Shown here: one piece after another, positions 18,587 through 25,948 of the stretch
How positions within the stretch are numbered: the first letter of the stretch is position 1
How the letters are laid out: each line of letters starts with the position of its first letter
Source of the DNA: Comamonadaceae bacterium
GTDB lineage: Bacteria; Pseudomonadota; Gammaproteobacteria; Burkholderiales; Burkholderiaceae_C
DNA: 64,000 nucleotides
Reading direction: 5' to 3'
Assembly: GCA_947479935.1 (NCBI GenBank)
Contig: CANKBG010000006.1
Span: 32,430-96,429 of the forward strand
Position numbers and translations under genes: made by a program
The notes under the pieces: model-generated
What the model was told of the DNA's origin: nothing
The model's input: the letters and a program-made list of their open reading frames with translations, nothing else
Databases searched by the model: none

Positions 18587-18615
18587 TTTAAAGAAGCAAG
18601 GCTTGTGAAAGTAAA
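18587..18615 (-). promoter_or_regulatory. Candidate hppA promoter
   Basis: On the minus strand, -35 TTTACT (18615-18610), 17-base spacer and -10 TTTAAA (18592-18587), each 4 of 6 to consensus. It predicts transcription from about 18580 and an hppA leader of about 115 bases containing the hairpin above. Confidence 0.4.
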
Positions 18616-18671
18616 ATGGGGGTTAATCCTTACCTTCTTAGACCTAAATCAACCCTAGAAACCTCTCAAAT

Positions 18672-19208
18672 ATGTCCTTAGACAACGTTACCCCTGGCAG
18701 CAAAGTTCCCGAGCAGTTCAACGTCATCATCGAAATTCCGATGAATGCCGATCCGGTTAAGTACGAAGTGGACAAAGCCACCGGTGCCATTTTTGTCGAC
18801 CGTTTCATGAGCACGGCCATGCATTACCCCACTAATTACGGCTATGTGCCCAAAACCATCAGTGGCGACGGCGACCCCGTGGACGTGCTGGTGATTACCC
18901 CGGTGCCCCTCATTCCGGGTGTGGTGGTGCCTTGCCGTCCCATCGGTATTTTGAAGATGCAAGACGAAGCGGGCGACGACGGCAAGGTCTTGGCCGTGCC
19001 CATCGACAAAATTTTGTCGATTTACACGCAATGGCAGAAACCCGAGGATTTAAACCCTTTGCGTTTGAAAACCATTGCCCATTTCTTTGAGCACTACAAA
19101 GACCTTGAAGAGGGTAAGTGGGTCAAGATTTTGGGCTGGGAAGGCCCTGAGTCAGCCAAGAAAGAAATTTTAGATGGCATTGCCAATTACCAAAAAGATC
19201 ACGCCTGA
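18672..19208 (+). CDS. ppa: Inorganic pyrophosphatase (family I, soluble)
   Basis: A 178-residue cytoplasmic pyrophosphatase that hydrolyses PPi to phosphate and drives biosynthetic reactions forward. The metal-binding motif is D66-G-D68-P-V-D71, preceded by '[11 protein letters not shown]', and a further Asp lies in 'VLAVPIDK'. Length is typical of the prokaryotic hexameric enzyme. It is transcribed away from hppA, with 208 bases between the two starts, so the cell has both an energy-wasting and an energy-conserving PPase side by side. Confidence 0.97.
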   Translation: MSLDNVTPGSKVPEQFNVIIEIPMNADPVKYEVDKATGAIFVDRFMSTAMHYPTNYGYVPKTISGDGDPVDVLVITPVPLIPGVVVPCRPIGILKMQDEAGDDGKVLAVPIDKILSIYTQWQKPEDLNPLRLKTIAHFFEHYKDLEEGKWVKILGWEGPESAKKEILDGIANYQKDHA

Positions 19209-19221
19209 TTTGCCCAGTCCG

Positions 19222-19240
19222 TTGGCTATTGACAAGCCAA
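19222..19240 (+). terminator. Hairpin after ppa
   Basis: TTGGCT (19222-19227) and AGCCAA (19235-19240) form a 6-bp stem with a 7-base loop, 13 bases after the ppa stop. No T-run follows, so termination here is uncertain. Confidence 0.35.
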
Positions 19241-19262
19241 TGGGTCAACTAAAACACAACCT

Positions 19263-19287
19263 GATCACCTCAATTTCAAAGGTGATC
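19263..19287 (-). terminator. Hairpin at the 3' end of the FemAB-like gene
   Basis: GATCACCT (19263-19270) and AGGTGATC (19280-19287) form a perfect 8-bp stem with a 9-base loop that includes the stop of the minus-strand gene. No T-run follows on either strand; it could be a 3'-end structure shared by the two convergent genes. Confidence 0.35.
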
Positions 19288-20482
19288 GGGCCTCTAAGTT
19301 CTCTAGGTAGGCCTCTACGCCATGGCCTTCCTTTTCTAAGTATCGTTCTACGGCATCTGAGAAATCTGGGTGGGCCAGCCAATGAGCGCTGCTCGCTTTG
19401 ACAGGGAGCAGGGCCCGAGCCATTTTGTGCTCGCCTTGGGCGCCGCCTTCAAAGCGCTGTACCCCTTGGGCAATGCACCACTCAATCGGCTGGTAATAAC
19501 AAGCTTCGAAGTGCAAACAGTCCACGCGCTCTAGGGCGCCCCAATACCTCCCATAGGCCACCTTGTTTTGAATGCCAATGAGGCTACAGGCCATTCGTTG
19601 TCCGTCTTTTTCTGCAATGAACAAAACCCAGTTTTCAGGCATGTTGTCTTGCATGCGCTGGAAAAAGTCTCTGTTCAGATACGGCGCATTGCCGTGCTCA
19701 AAATAAGTCTGTGAATAGCATTTGTAAAAAAAATCCCAATCTGCACTTTGAATCCCTGCTCCAGTTAGGCTTGTAAACGTCACACCTGCTTCTGCCACTT
19801 TGCGTCGTTCTTGTTTGATTTTTTTGCGCTTTTCTTGGTTCATTTGGCTTAAAAAATGATCAAAGTGATCGTAATTTGCGTTGTGCCAATGAAATTGAAC
19901 CGTATGGCGACTGAGCCAGCCCGCTTTGTCGGTGGTGACCAAATCATCACTCGATAAAAACAAAATATGGACCGAGGACCAATCTTCCTCTTGAGCCAGA
20001 CTGACCATGGCTTGGATTAAAGCCACCTTGCTAGATTCGGAGTCGGCCAACAATCGAGATCCTGGTACTGGTGTGAAAGGGATGGCGGCTACCGATTTGG
20101 GGTAGTAATTCAAGCCATGGCGCTGGTAGGCGTCGGCCCAGGCCCAGTCAAAGACGTATTCACCATAAGAGTGCGGTTTGATGTACAAAACAGCAACAGC
20201 GGCCAGCCTTCCTTTTTTGGGGTCATTCGCTAAGTCTTCATGCGGGGGCTTAAAGCTACCAGAAGCACCTTCTGGCGGGTGCCAAACGCTAATCAGACGC
20301 AAAGCCCATCCCGTTTGAGCAGAAGCAGAACCGCTTTCCTCCATGGCACTCAAGTAGGCATGCCGCATGAAGGGCGTCGGTTCCGATTGGGAATTCAACA
20401 ACATGTCCCAAGCCTGCGCCGACATATCTCGCATCGAACCCTTCACCTCAATGACATAATTGTTGGAATTGAATTCCTTCAC
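19265..20482 (-). CDS. FemAB-like N-acyltransferase, DUF482/PF04339 family
   Basis: A 405-residue cytosolic protein of the DUF482 family (COG3146, 'peptidogalycan biosynthesis'), a GNAT/FemAB-fold acyltransferase. Family-like segments are 'NQEKRKKIKQERRKVAEAGV', 'YLNRDFFQRM', 'GRYWGALERVDCLHFEACYY' and 'RFEGGAQGEHKMARALLPV'. No substrate is experimentally clear for the family. The GTG at 20482 is supported by AAGGG 8 bases upstream and by N-terminal similarity to relatives. The start lies only 4 bases from the nadE start on the other strand, so each promoter lies inside the other gene. Confidence 0.82.
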   Translation of the reverse strand: MKEFNSNNYVIEVKGSMRDMSAQAWDMLLNSQSEPTPFMRHAYLSAMEESGSASAQTGWALRLISVWHPPEGASGSFKPPHEDLANDPKKGRLAAVAVLYIKPHSYGEYVFDWAWADAYQRHGLNYYPKSVAAIPFTPVPGSRLLADSESSKVALIQAMVSLAQEEDWSSVHILFLSSDDLVTTDKAGWLSRHTVQFHWHNANYDHFDHFLSQMNQEKRKKIKQERRKVAEAGVTFTSLTGAGIQSADWDFFYKCYSQTYFEHGNAPYLNRDFFQRMQDNMPENWVLFIAEKDGQRMACSLIGIQNKVAYGRYWGALERVDCLHFEACYYQPIEWCIAQGVQRFEGGAQGEHKMARALLPVKASSAHWLAHPDFSDAVERYLEKEGHGVEAYLENLEARSPLKLR

Positions 20483-20486
20483 CTGT

Positions 20487-22160
20487 ATGACCCTTCAACT
20501 TTGTATCGCTCAACTCAACTTCATGGTGGGTGACATGGCGGGCAATGCTCGCAAAATCATCGACGCTGCAAAAACGGCCTATGGCCATGGTGCGCGCGTT
20601 TTAATCACCCCCGAATTGGCCATTTGCGGTTATGCAGCCGAAGACTTGTTGCTTCGGCCAGCCTTTATCGATGCCTGCGATGATGCCTTGAAAACAGTGG
20701 CCAGAGAACTTGCTGGTTTAAAGGGCCTACACGTTGTGGTGGGTCATCCCGAAGGCGGAGGTGTCCAAAGCAAAAGCGTGGCCATTTCCAAGAGGTTCAA
20801 CAGAGCCACTGTGTTGAGCGAAGGCCAAACGGTGGCCACCTATGCCAAACAAGAGTTGCCCAACTACCAAGTCTTTGACGAACGCCGTTATTTCACACCC
20901 GGCCAAGAAGCCTGCGTATTTGACGTTGCGGGCGTCAAATTGGGTTTGTTAATTTGCGAAGATGCTTGGTTCGAAAACCCGGCCCTTCAAGCGCGTGACG
21001 CAGGCGCCCAACTGCTGGTGGTTCTCAATGCTTCTCCTTTTCATGTGGGTAAGGGGCTTGAGCGAGAAGTGCAGATGGGGCAGCGCGTGCAACATTGCGG
21101 ATTGCCTTTGGTTTATGCCCACTTGGTGGGCGGCCAAGATGAGGTTATTTTTGAAGGCCGGTCTTTCGCCCTCAATGCCAACTCAGAGGTGGTGGCACGC
21201 GCACCGGCTTTCCAAGAGTGTTTGCAATACATAGAGGTGCAGAGCAAAGGGCCGTCCGAGCCTTTAAGCTTGAAAGGCCAAGAAATATCCCAGAACGGCT
21301 CTTGGGAAGAGGACCTTTGGCATGCCTTGGTTTTAGGCATTCGGGATTACTTGGGCAAGAACGGTTTTCCAAGTGCATTATTGGGTCTTTCAGGCGGTAT
21401 CGATTCGGCCTTGGTGTTGGCCTTGGCGGTCGATGCCATCGGCGCTGACAAAATTCATGCGGTCATGATGCCTTCGCCCTACACGGCCGACATCAGCTGG
21501 ATTGATTCGCGAGAAATGGTCAAACGCCTTGGCGTTCGTTATGATGAAATTTCTATTGCGCCTTTGTTTGAAAGCTTCAAATCAGCTTTGTCAGATCAAT
21601 TCAAAGGATTGGCCGAAGACACGACCGAAGAAAATATTCAAGCACGTGTGCGAGGCACCTTGCTCATGGCCATGTCCAACAAAACAGGTGGCATTGTGCT
21701 GACCACAGGAAACAAAAGTGAAATGGCCACGGGCTATTGCACGCTCTATGGCGACATGGCTGGCGGCTTTGCCGTGATTAAAGATGTGGTGAAAACACAG
21801 GTCTTTAAGTTGGCAGAATGGCGTAACCAAAACGATCCATATGGCACCGGCCGCAGCCCCATTCCTGAGCGCATCATCACGCGGCCGCCAAGTGCTGAAC
21901 TTCGAGCGGATCAAAAAGACCAAGACAGCTTGCCGCCTTATGAGGTGTTGGATGCCATTGTTCAGCGTTATATGGAGAACGATGAAGGTATCAACGCTTT
22001 GGTCGCAGATGGTTTTGACCGCGCCGATGTTGAGAAAGTAACGCGTTTAATCAAGTTGAACGAATACAAGAGAAGACAATCTCCAGTTGGAATTCGTGTC
22101 ACGCATCGTAGTTTTGGCAAAGATTGGCGTTATCCTATTACCAATCGATTTCGAGCTTAA
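20487..22160 (+). CDS. nadE: Glutamine-dependent NAD+ synthetase
   Basis: A 557-residue two-domain enzyme making NAD+ from deamido-NAD+, ATP and glutamine. The N-terminal nitrilase-type glutaminase has Glu43 (ITPELAICGY), a Lys in 'TYAKQELPNY' and the nucleophile Cys in 'LLICEDAWFENP'. The C-terminal synthetase has the PP-loop 'GLSGGIDSALVLALAVD' and the 'LTTGNKSEMATGY' motif. The ATG at 20487 is preferred over an in-frame TTG at 20460; it lacks a clear SD. A CATAAT box at 20455-20460, inside the opposite gene, may be the -10. glnB follows 24 bases downstream. Confidence 0.96.
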   Translation: MTLQLCIAQLNFMVGDMAGNARKIIDAAKTAYGHGARVLITPELAICGYAAEDLLLRPAFIDACDDALKTVARELAGLKGLHVVVGHPEGGGVQSKSVAISKRFNRATVLSEGQTVATYAKQELPNYQVFDERRYFTPGQEACVFDVAGVKLGLLICEDAWFENPALQARDAGAQLLVVLNASPFHVGKGLEREVQMGQRVQHCGLPLVYAHLVGGQDEVIFEGRSFALNANSEVVARAPAFQECLQYIEVQSKGPSEPLSLKGQEISQNGSWEEDLWHALVLGIRDYLGKNGFPSALLGLSGGIDSALVLALAVDAIGADKIHAVMMPSPYTADISWIDSREMVKRLGVRYDEISIAPLFESFKSALSDQFKGLAEDTTEENIQARVRGTLLMAMSNKTGGIVLTTGNKSEMATGYCTLYGDMAGGFAVIKDVVKTQVFKLAEWRNQNDPYGTGRSPIPERIITRPPSAELRADQKDQDSLPPYEVLDAIVQRYMENDEGINALVADGFDRADVEKVTRLIKLNEYKRRQSPVGIRVTHRSFGKDWRYPITNRFRA

Positions 22161-23099
<939 letters not shown>

Positions 23100-23107
<8 letters not shown>

Positions 23108-23489
23108 GAATGAATTTCCAGAGGGCCGCAAGCCAAATGCCCACGCAAAGAAGAAGACTTAATAGTACCGCCGCACTGCCCATGTCTTTGGCGCGCTTTG
23201 ACAAAGCATTCCATTCGGTACCGATGCGGTCGATGGCCGTTTCAATGCCGGTATTGAGTAACTCGACCACCATCACCAAGATCACGGAGCCACACAATAG
23301 TGCCACCTCAACCCAGGTCTGACCCAGCCAAAAGGCGGCGGGTAAAAGAATGACGGCAATGATGGCTTCTTGGCGAAATGCGGTTTCACCCCATCCTGCT
23401 TTCAGGCCTTCAATGGAATAGCCGCCCGCGTGAAAAATGCGAGAGAGACCTTTGCGTGCTTTTTGCGGATTGACGTTGTCTTCAGTCAT
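23100..23489 (-). CDS. dgkA: Diacylglycerol kinase (prokaryotic, integral membrane)
   Basis: DgkA (129 residues) phosphorylates diacylglycerol to phosphatidic acid, recycling lipid from membrane-derived glucan or lipid modification reactions. Three membrane helices are visible (around residues 41-62, 64-84 and 105-125) and the active-site region reads 'VMVVELLNTGIETAIDRIG', with the catalytic Glu in the first EL pair. It has a normal N-terminal amphipathic helix after a short polar extension. It overlaps the LOG gene. Confidence 0.94.
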
Positions 23490-23511
23490 GAGTGGGCCAT
23501 TTGATCGTTCA

Positions 23512-23535
23512 GCTTGAATTGTGCTTGATTCAAGC
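23512..23535 (-). terminator. Hairpin between RDD gene and dgkA
   Basis: GCTTGAAT (23512-23519) and ATTCAAGC (23528-23535) form a perfect 8-bp stem with an 8-base loop, 18 bases after the RDD stop on the minus strand. No T-run follows, so it could be a partial terminator or an mRNA end structure. Confidence 0.4.
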
Positions 23536-23552
23536 AGGCATTTGAAGGACGG

Positions 23553-24107
23553 CTACTTTTGAACCTCAACCAATTGAGTTCCAGCCCAAACATCGTGCCA
23601 GTATTGTCTCCGCGATTGAAATCGGCTCAAAAGAGCCCACACCCATATCCAGCCCACAGTGTAGAAAGCAACTTGAATGGCAGGAAGTTGCAAAGGCACA
23701 GTGACCAACATGGGCGGGAGAACCCAAACCCAACTCAGAATAAAACGAAACAAGGCCCTGGCTTGCGAGAGTTGTTGGCCAGAAGCATCGAGCACGCGAA
23801 TGTGCCAGGTTTTCATGGCCAAGGTTTGTCCTTTGTGCCAAAGCCAGGTGAAATAAATGGCAAAAACGAGGAAAAGAAATGCTTGAAGGCCGTGACGGTT
23901 ATCTAAGGCGTGGCGCGTTTGGCTCAGGGTGCCGAATAAATACCCAGAGATAAAGACAACGCCAAACAGCAACATGCCTTCATAAAGCCAGCAAGCCATT
24001 CGGCGCCCTAACGATGGTGTGACCCAGTTGGGGCTGAAGGCTGCTGGTTCTGTGACCAAGGCCTCGTTTAGGCCTTCAATCGACGTATCGCTCTTCGGTT
24101 CATTCAA
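23553..24107 (-). CDS. RDD-family membrane protein
   Basis: A 184-residue membrane protein of the RDD family (PF06271). The N-terminal 30 residues are polar; the RDD start is 'PSLGRRMACWLYEGMLLFG', and hydrophobic segments lie at about residues 40-60, 75-95, 115-135 and 140-160. The conserved 'GQTLAMKTWHIRVLD' loop is present. RDD proteins are mostly uncharacterised; a few act as ion antiporters. It starts one base after the DUF3106 stop and is the last gene of the sigma-factor cassette. Its role there is unknown. Confidence 0.85.
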   Translation of the reverse strand: MNEPKSDTSIEGLNEALVTEPAAFSPNWVTPSLGRRMACWLYEGMLLFGVVFISGYLFGTLSQTRHALDNRHGLQAFLFLVFAIYFTWLWHKGQTLAMKTWHIRVLDASGQQLSQARALFRFILSWVWVLPPMLVTVPLQLPAIQVAFYTVGWIWVWALLSRFQSRRQYWHDVWAGTQLVEVQK

Positions 24108-24108
24108 C

Positions 24109-24720
24109 TCAGGTGCCTTCCGGAATGGTCACCGTGGTGGGCAATAAGGTTTTTTTGTCAATCACGATGCTGGTTGTTGAATTTGTCACACCTTCAGCGG
24201 GCGCCGATTTGCTAGGGAGCCGGATGACCTTGTTGGGTGAAGACGCTTGAGATGCAGTGGCGGCACCTTGGATGCCTGTCAGTTGTTTGGCTGCGAGTTT
24301 TTTCTTATCTTCGGGGCTGAGCGCTTGATAGGCTTCCCATTGGGTTTTTTTCTCATCAGAACCTAGCGCTTTGGTCTCGTTGAAAGTGAGTCGAGCTTGA
24401 GCACGTTGCTGTGGGCTGAGCGAAGCCCAGTCCGCCATTCTTTCGTGCAGCGTGGCCTGTTCTTTGTTAGACAAACTGTCGAAATTGGTGGACATGACCA
24501 GCCATTTATTTTTTTGACCTGGACTGAGCTGTGCCCAGTGAGGGGCTAACGGGGCTAAGGCTTTCTTCTGTTGACTGCTTAGGTTTTGCCAGCCGGCATT
24601 GGAGGCAGCGTTAGCCGTTTGTTTGGGCGAGCCTGAGGTGGCGGTTTGCGCCCATGCCGCTGTCATCACGCCACACAATGTGGCGATGAGCATCAATGAA
24701 ATGAAGCGGAGTGCGTTCAA
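24109..24720 (-). CDS. Exported DUF3106 protein with 18-residue repeats
   Basis: A 203-residue exported protein: signal peptide 'MNALRFISLMLIATLCGVMT' to cleavage near AWA24. The body carries a periodic pattern of an aromatic residue, two residues, then L-S-x-x-Q: W44/L47, W62/L65, F80/L83, W98/L101, weaker at L119, and Y131/L134. The first four (and L119) are spaced exactly 18 residues. This is reminiscent of LTxxQ helical repeats in periplasmic stress proteins such as CpxP/Spy, though homology is not shown. It overlaps DUF3619 by 4 bases and lies two genes below an ECF sigma factor. Confidence 0.85.
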   Translation of the reverse strand: MNALRFISLMLIATLCGVMTAAWAQTATSGSPKQTANAASNAGWQNLSSQQKKALAPLAPHWAQLSPGQKNKWLVMSTNFDSLSNKEQATLHERMADWASLSPQQRAQARLTFNETKALGSDEKKTQWEAYQALSPEDKKKLAAKQLTGIQGAATASQASSPNKVIRLPSKSAPAEGVTNSTTSIVIDKKTLLPTTVTIPEGT

Positions 24721-25160
24721 TCCGGGGCCTTGCTTTGAACAGGGTTGGATTTGAGGAATACCAAGAAGCCGGGATCTGCGTAGGCATCGGGCGGCAAGTC
24801 GTCGATGAGTAACTCAGCATCTAGGGTGGCTATTTCGTTGGCACGGTGCTCATTTTGGAAAGCATGGATGGTGGCCAATCCAAAAAGCAAAGCAATCAGC
24901 GGCAGGGCAGATGCCAAGCGACTCCAAAGGTTGAGGCCTTCGTCGTGATTGCCTAATGATGGACCACCAGCAGTCGACAACTGGGGCACGGCGATGCGAA
25001 CAGGCTCGCGCTTGCGCTGAGCCATGGCTTGCATGCGTGCAGCCCGCAACCGTTCCGAAATATCATGGGGCAGGTGGGTTGCATGCTCGTTAAGGCGGCG
25101 AGCAAGGGCCTGCCCGACTTGGTCAATGCGTGTCATATCAAAATTGGCTTGCGGTTTCAT
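24717..25160 (-). CDS. DUF3619-family membrane protein (possible anti-sigma)
   Basis: A 147-residue protein with a basic, Arg-rich cytosolic N-terminal part (about residues 1-75, containing 'ERLRAARMQAMAQRKREPVR'), one membrane segment at about residues 86-104 ('ASALPLIALLFGLATIHAF') and a short acidic C-terminal part outside. It directly follows an ECF sigma gene with a 4-nt overlap. Topology and position are those of a membrane anti-sigma factor, but no ZAS or RseA motif is seen, so this function is inference. DUF3619 is otherwise uncharacterised. Confidence 0.8.
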   Translation of the reverse strand: MKPQANFDMTRIDQVGQALARRLNEHATHLPHDISERLRAARMQAMAQRKREPVRIAVPQLSTAGGPSLGNHDEGLNLWSRLASALPLIALLFGLATIHAFQNEHRANEIATLDAELLIDDLPPDAYADPGFLVFLKSNPVQSKAPD

Positions 25161-25723
25161 TGGTTAAATCCTTTGGCGCGAAGTGATTTGCTCAGCGCCT
25201 GAACAGCCCGAGAACAGTGAGTTTTGACACTGCCTTCGGTGCAGCCCATGGCCACAGCAGTCTCGGAAAGATTCATCTCCTCCCAATAACGCAGCAGGAA
25301 GGCTTCCCGTTGACGCGGGGGTAATTCTTGAATTTCCGCCTCAATTTGGTGAAAAATCTGTTTTCTTTGGGTTTGATCCTCGGCGCTTTCGCCTAAACCA
25401 GGCTCACTTAGGCCCCCTAAGTTTTCTAAGAAGTCCAAATCTTCGCCATCGGCATCGGTGCCAAAGTCGCTCATGTTGGAGAAAAGGGCGTTGCGCGTCT
25501 TTTGTCTTCTGAACCAATCGAGGGTGGTATTGGACAAAATGCGCTGAAACAGCATGGGCAGTTCGTTGGCGGGCTTGTCGCCGTAGTGGGTGGCCAGCTT
25601 GATCATGCTGTCCTGAACAATGTCCAAGGCCGACTCCTCGTTGCGCACGTGATAAAGCGTGCGTTTGAAAGCGCGCTTTTCCGTGTTTTTAAGGAAATCT
25701 GAGAGTTCTTGTTCTGTTGCCAA
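25157..25723 (-). CDS. ECF-type RNA polymerase sigma factor (sigma-70 family)
   Basis: A 188-residue sigma factor with region 2 ('YHVRNEESALDIVQDSMIKL') and region 4 ('LPPRQREAFLLRYWEEMNLSETAVAMGCTEGSVKTH'-type helix-turn-helix, the last part at about residues 135-170), joined by an acidic linker. It begins with 'MATEQELSDFL'. It heads a four-gene minus-strand cassette (sigma, DUF3619, DUF3106, RDD) with 4-nt overlaps, so it is presumably controlled by a partner in that cassette. The target promoters are unknown. The gene is divergent from ilvB, with 225 bases between the start codons. Confidence 0.93.
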   Translation of the reverse strand: MATEQELSDFLKNTEKRAFKRTLYHVRNEESALDIVQDSMIKLATHYGDKPANELPMLFQRILSNTTLDWFRRQKTRNALFSNMSDFGTDADGEDLDFLENLGGLSEPGLGESAEDQTQRKQIFHQIEAEIQELPPRQREAFLLRYWEEMNLSETAVAMGCTEGSVKTHCSRAVQALSKSLRAKGFNQ

Positions 25724-25759
25724 AGTAATGAACCAAATTCGGCACCCATTTTGTGCGAG

Positions 25760-25788
25760 TCGAATTATGGCATTCTGGGCCCTATAAT
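25760..25788 (+). promoter_or_regulatory. Candidate ilvB promoter
   Basis: A perfect -10 box TATAAT at 25783-25788 with a weak -35 (TCGAAT, 25760-25765; 17-base spacer). It predicts a leader of about 150 bases before ilvB, containing the small ORF described next. Confidence 0.55.
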
Positions 25789-25843
25789 GCTGAGTTGCAA
25801 TTGAAAAAACGCAAACGGATCACCATCCGGCCAAGGTGCTCAC

Positions 25844-25927
25844 ATGCACAGGTTTATGTTGGTGGTCTTAAGTTCTGATGCGACTTCAAAAGAGTCCCGC
25901 AAAAGAGCACCCAAGGTTTTTCGTTAG
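25844..25927 (+). CDS. Candidate leader peptide of the ilvBNC operon
   Basis: A 27-codon ORF in the ilvB leader, with AAGG 7 bases before its ATG (25833-25836). Near the start it encodes M-L-V-V-L (ATG TTG GTG GTC TTA), a run of branched-chain residues, then Ser/Lys/Arg-rich sequence, stopping at TAG 21 bases before the ilvB ATG. A 7-bp inverted repeat, GGTGCTC (25835-25841) with GAGCACC (25905-25911), brackets most of it and would cover its SD region. A run of five T follows at 25917-25921, but no classic GC-rich terminator stem is seen. Function as a valine/leucine sensor is inference. Confidence 0.42.
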   Translation: MHRFMLVVLSSDATSKESRKRAPKVFR

Positions 25928-25948
25928 AGAAATTCACAAAGGTTGAAT

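Noticed and set aside
18605..18658. A 17-codon GTG ORF between hppA and ppa, downstream of AGGAGGT on the plus strand
   Set aside because: The SD-like AGGAGGT (18576-18582) is 22 bases from the GTG, too far for initiation, and the peptide has no codon run that suggests a leader function.
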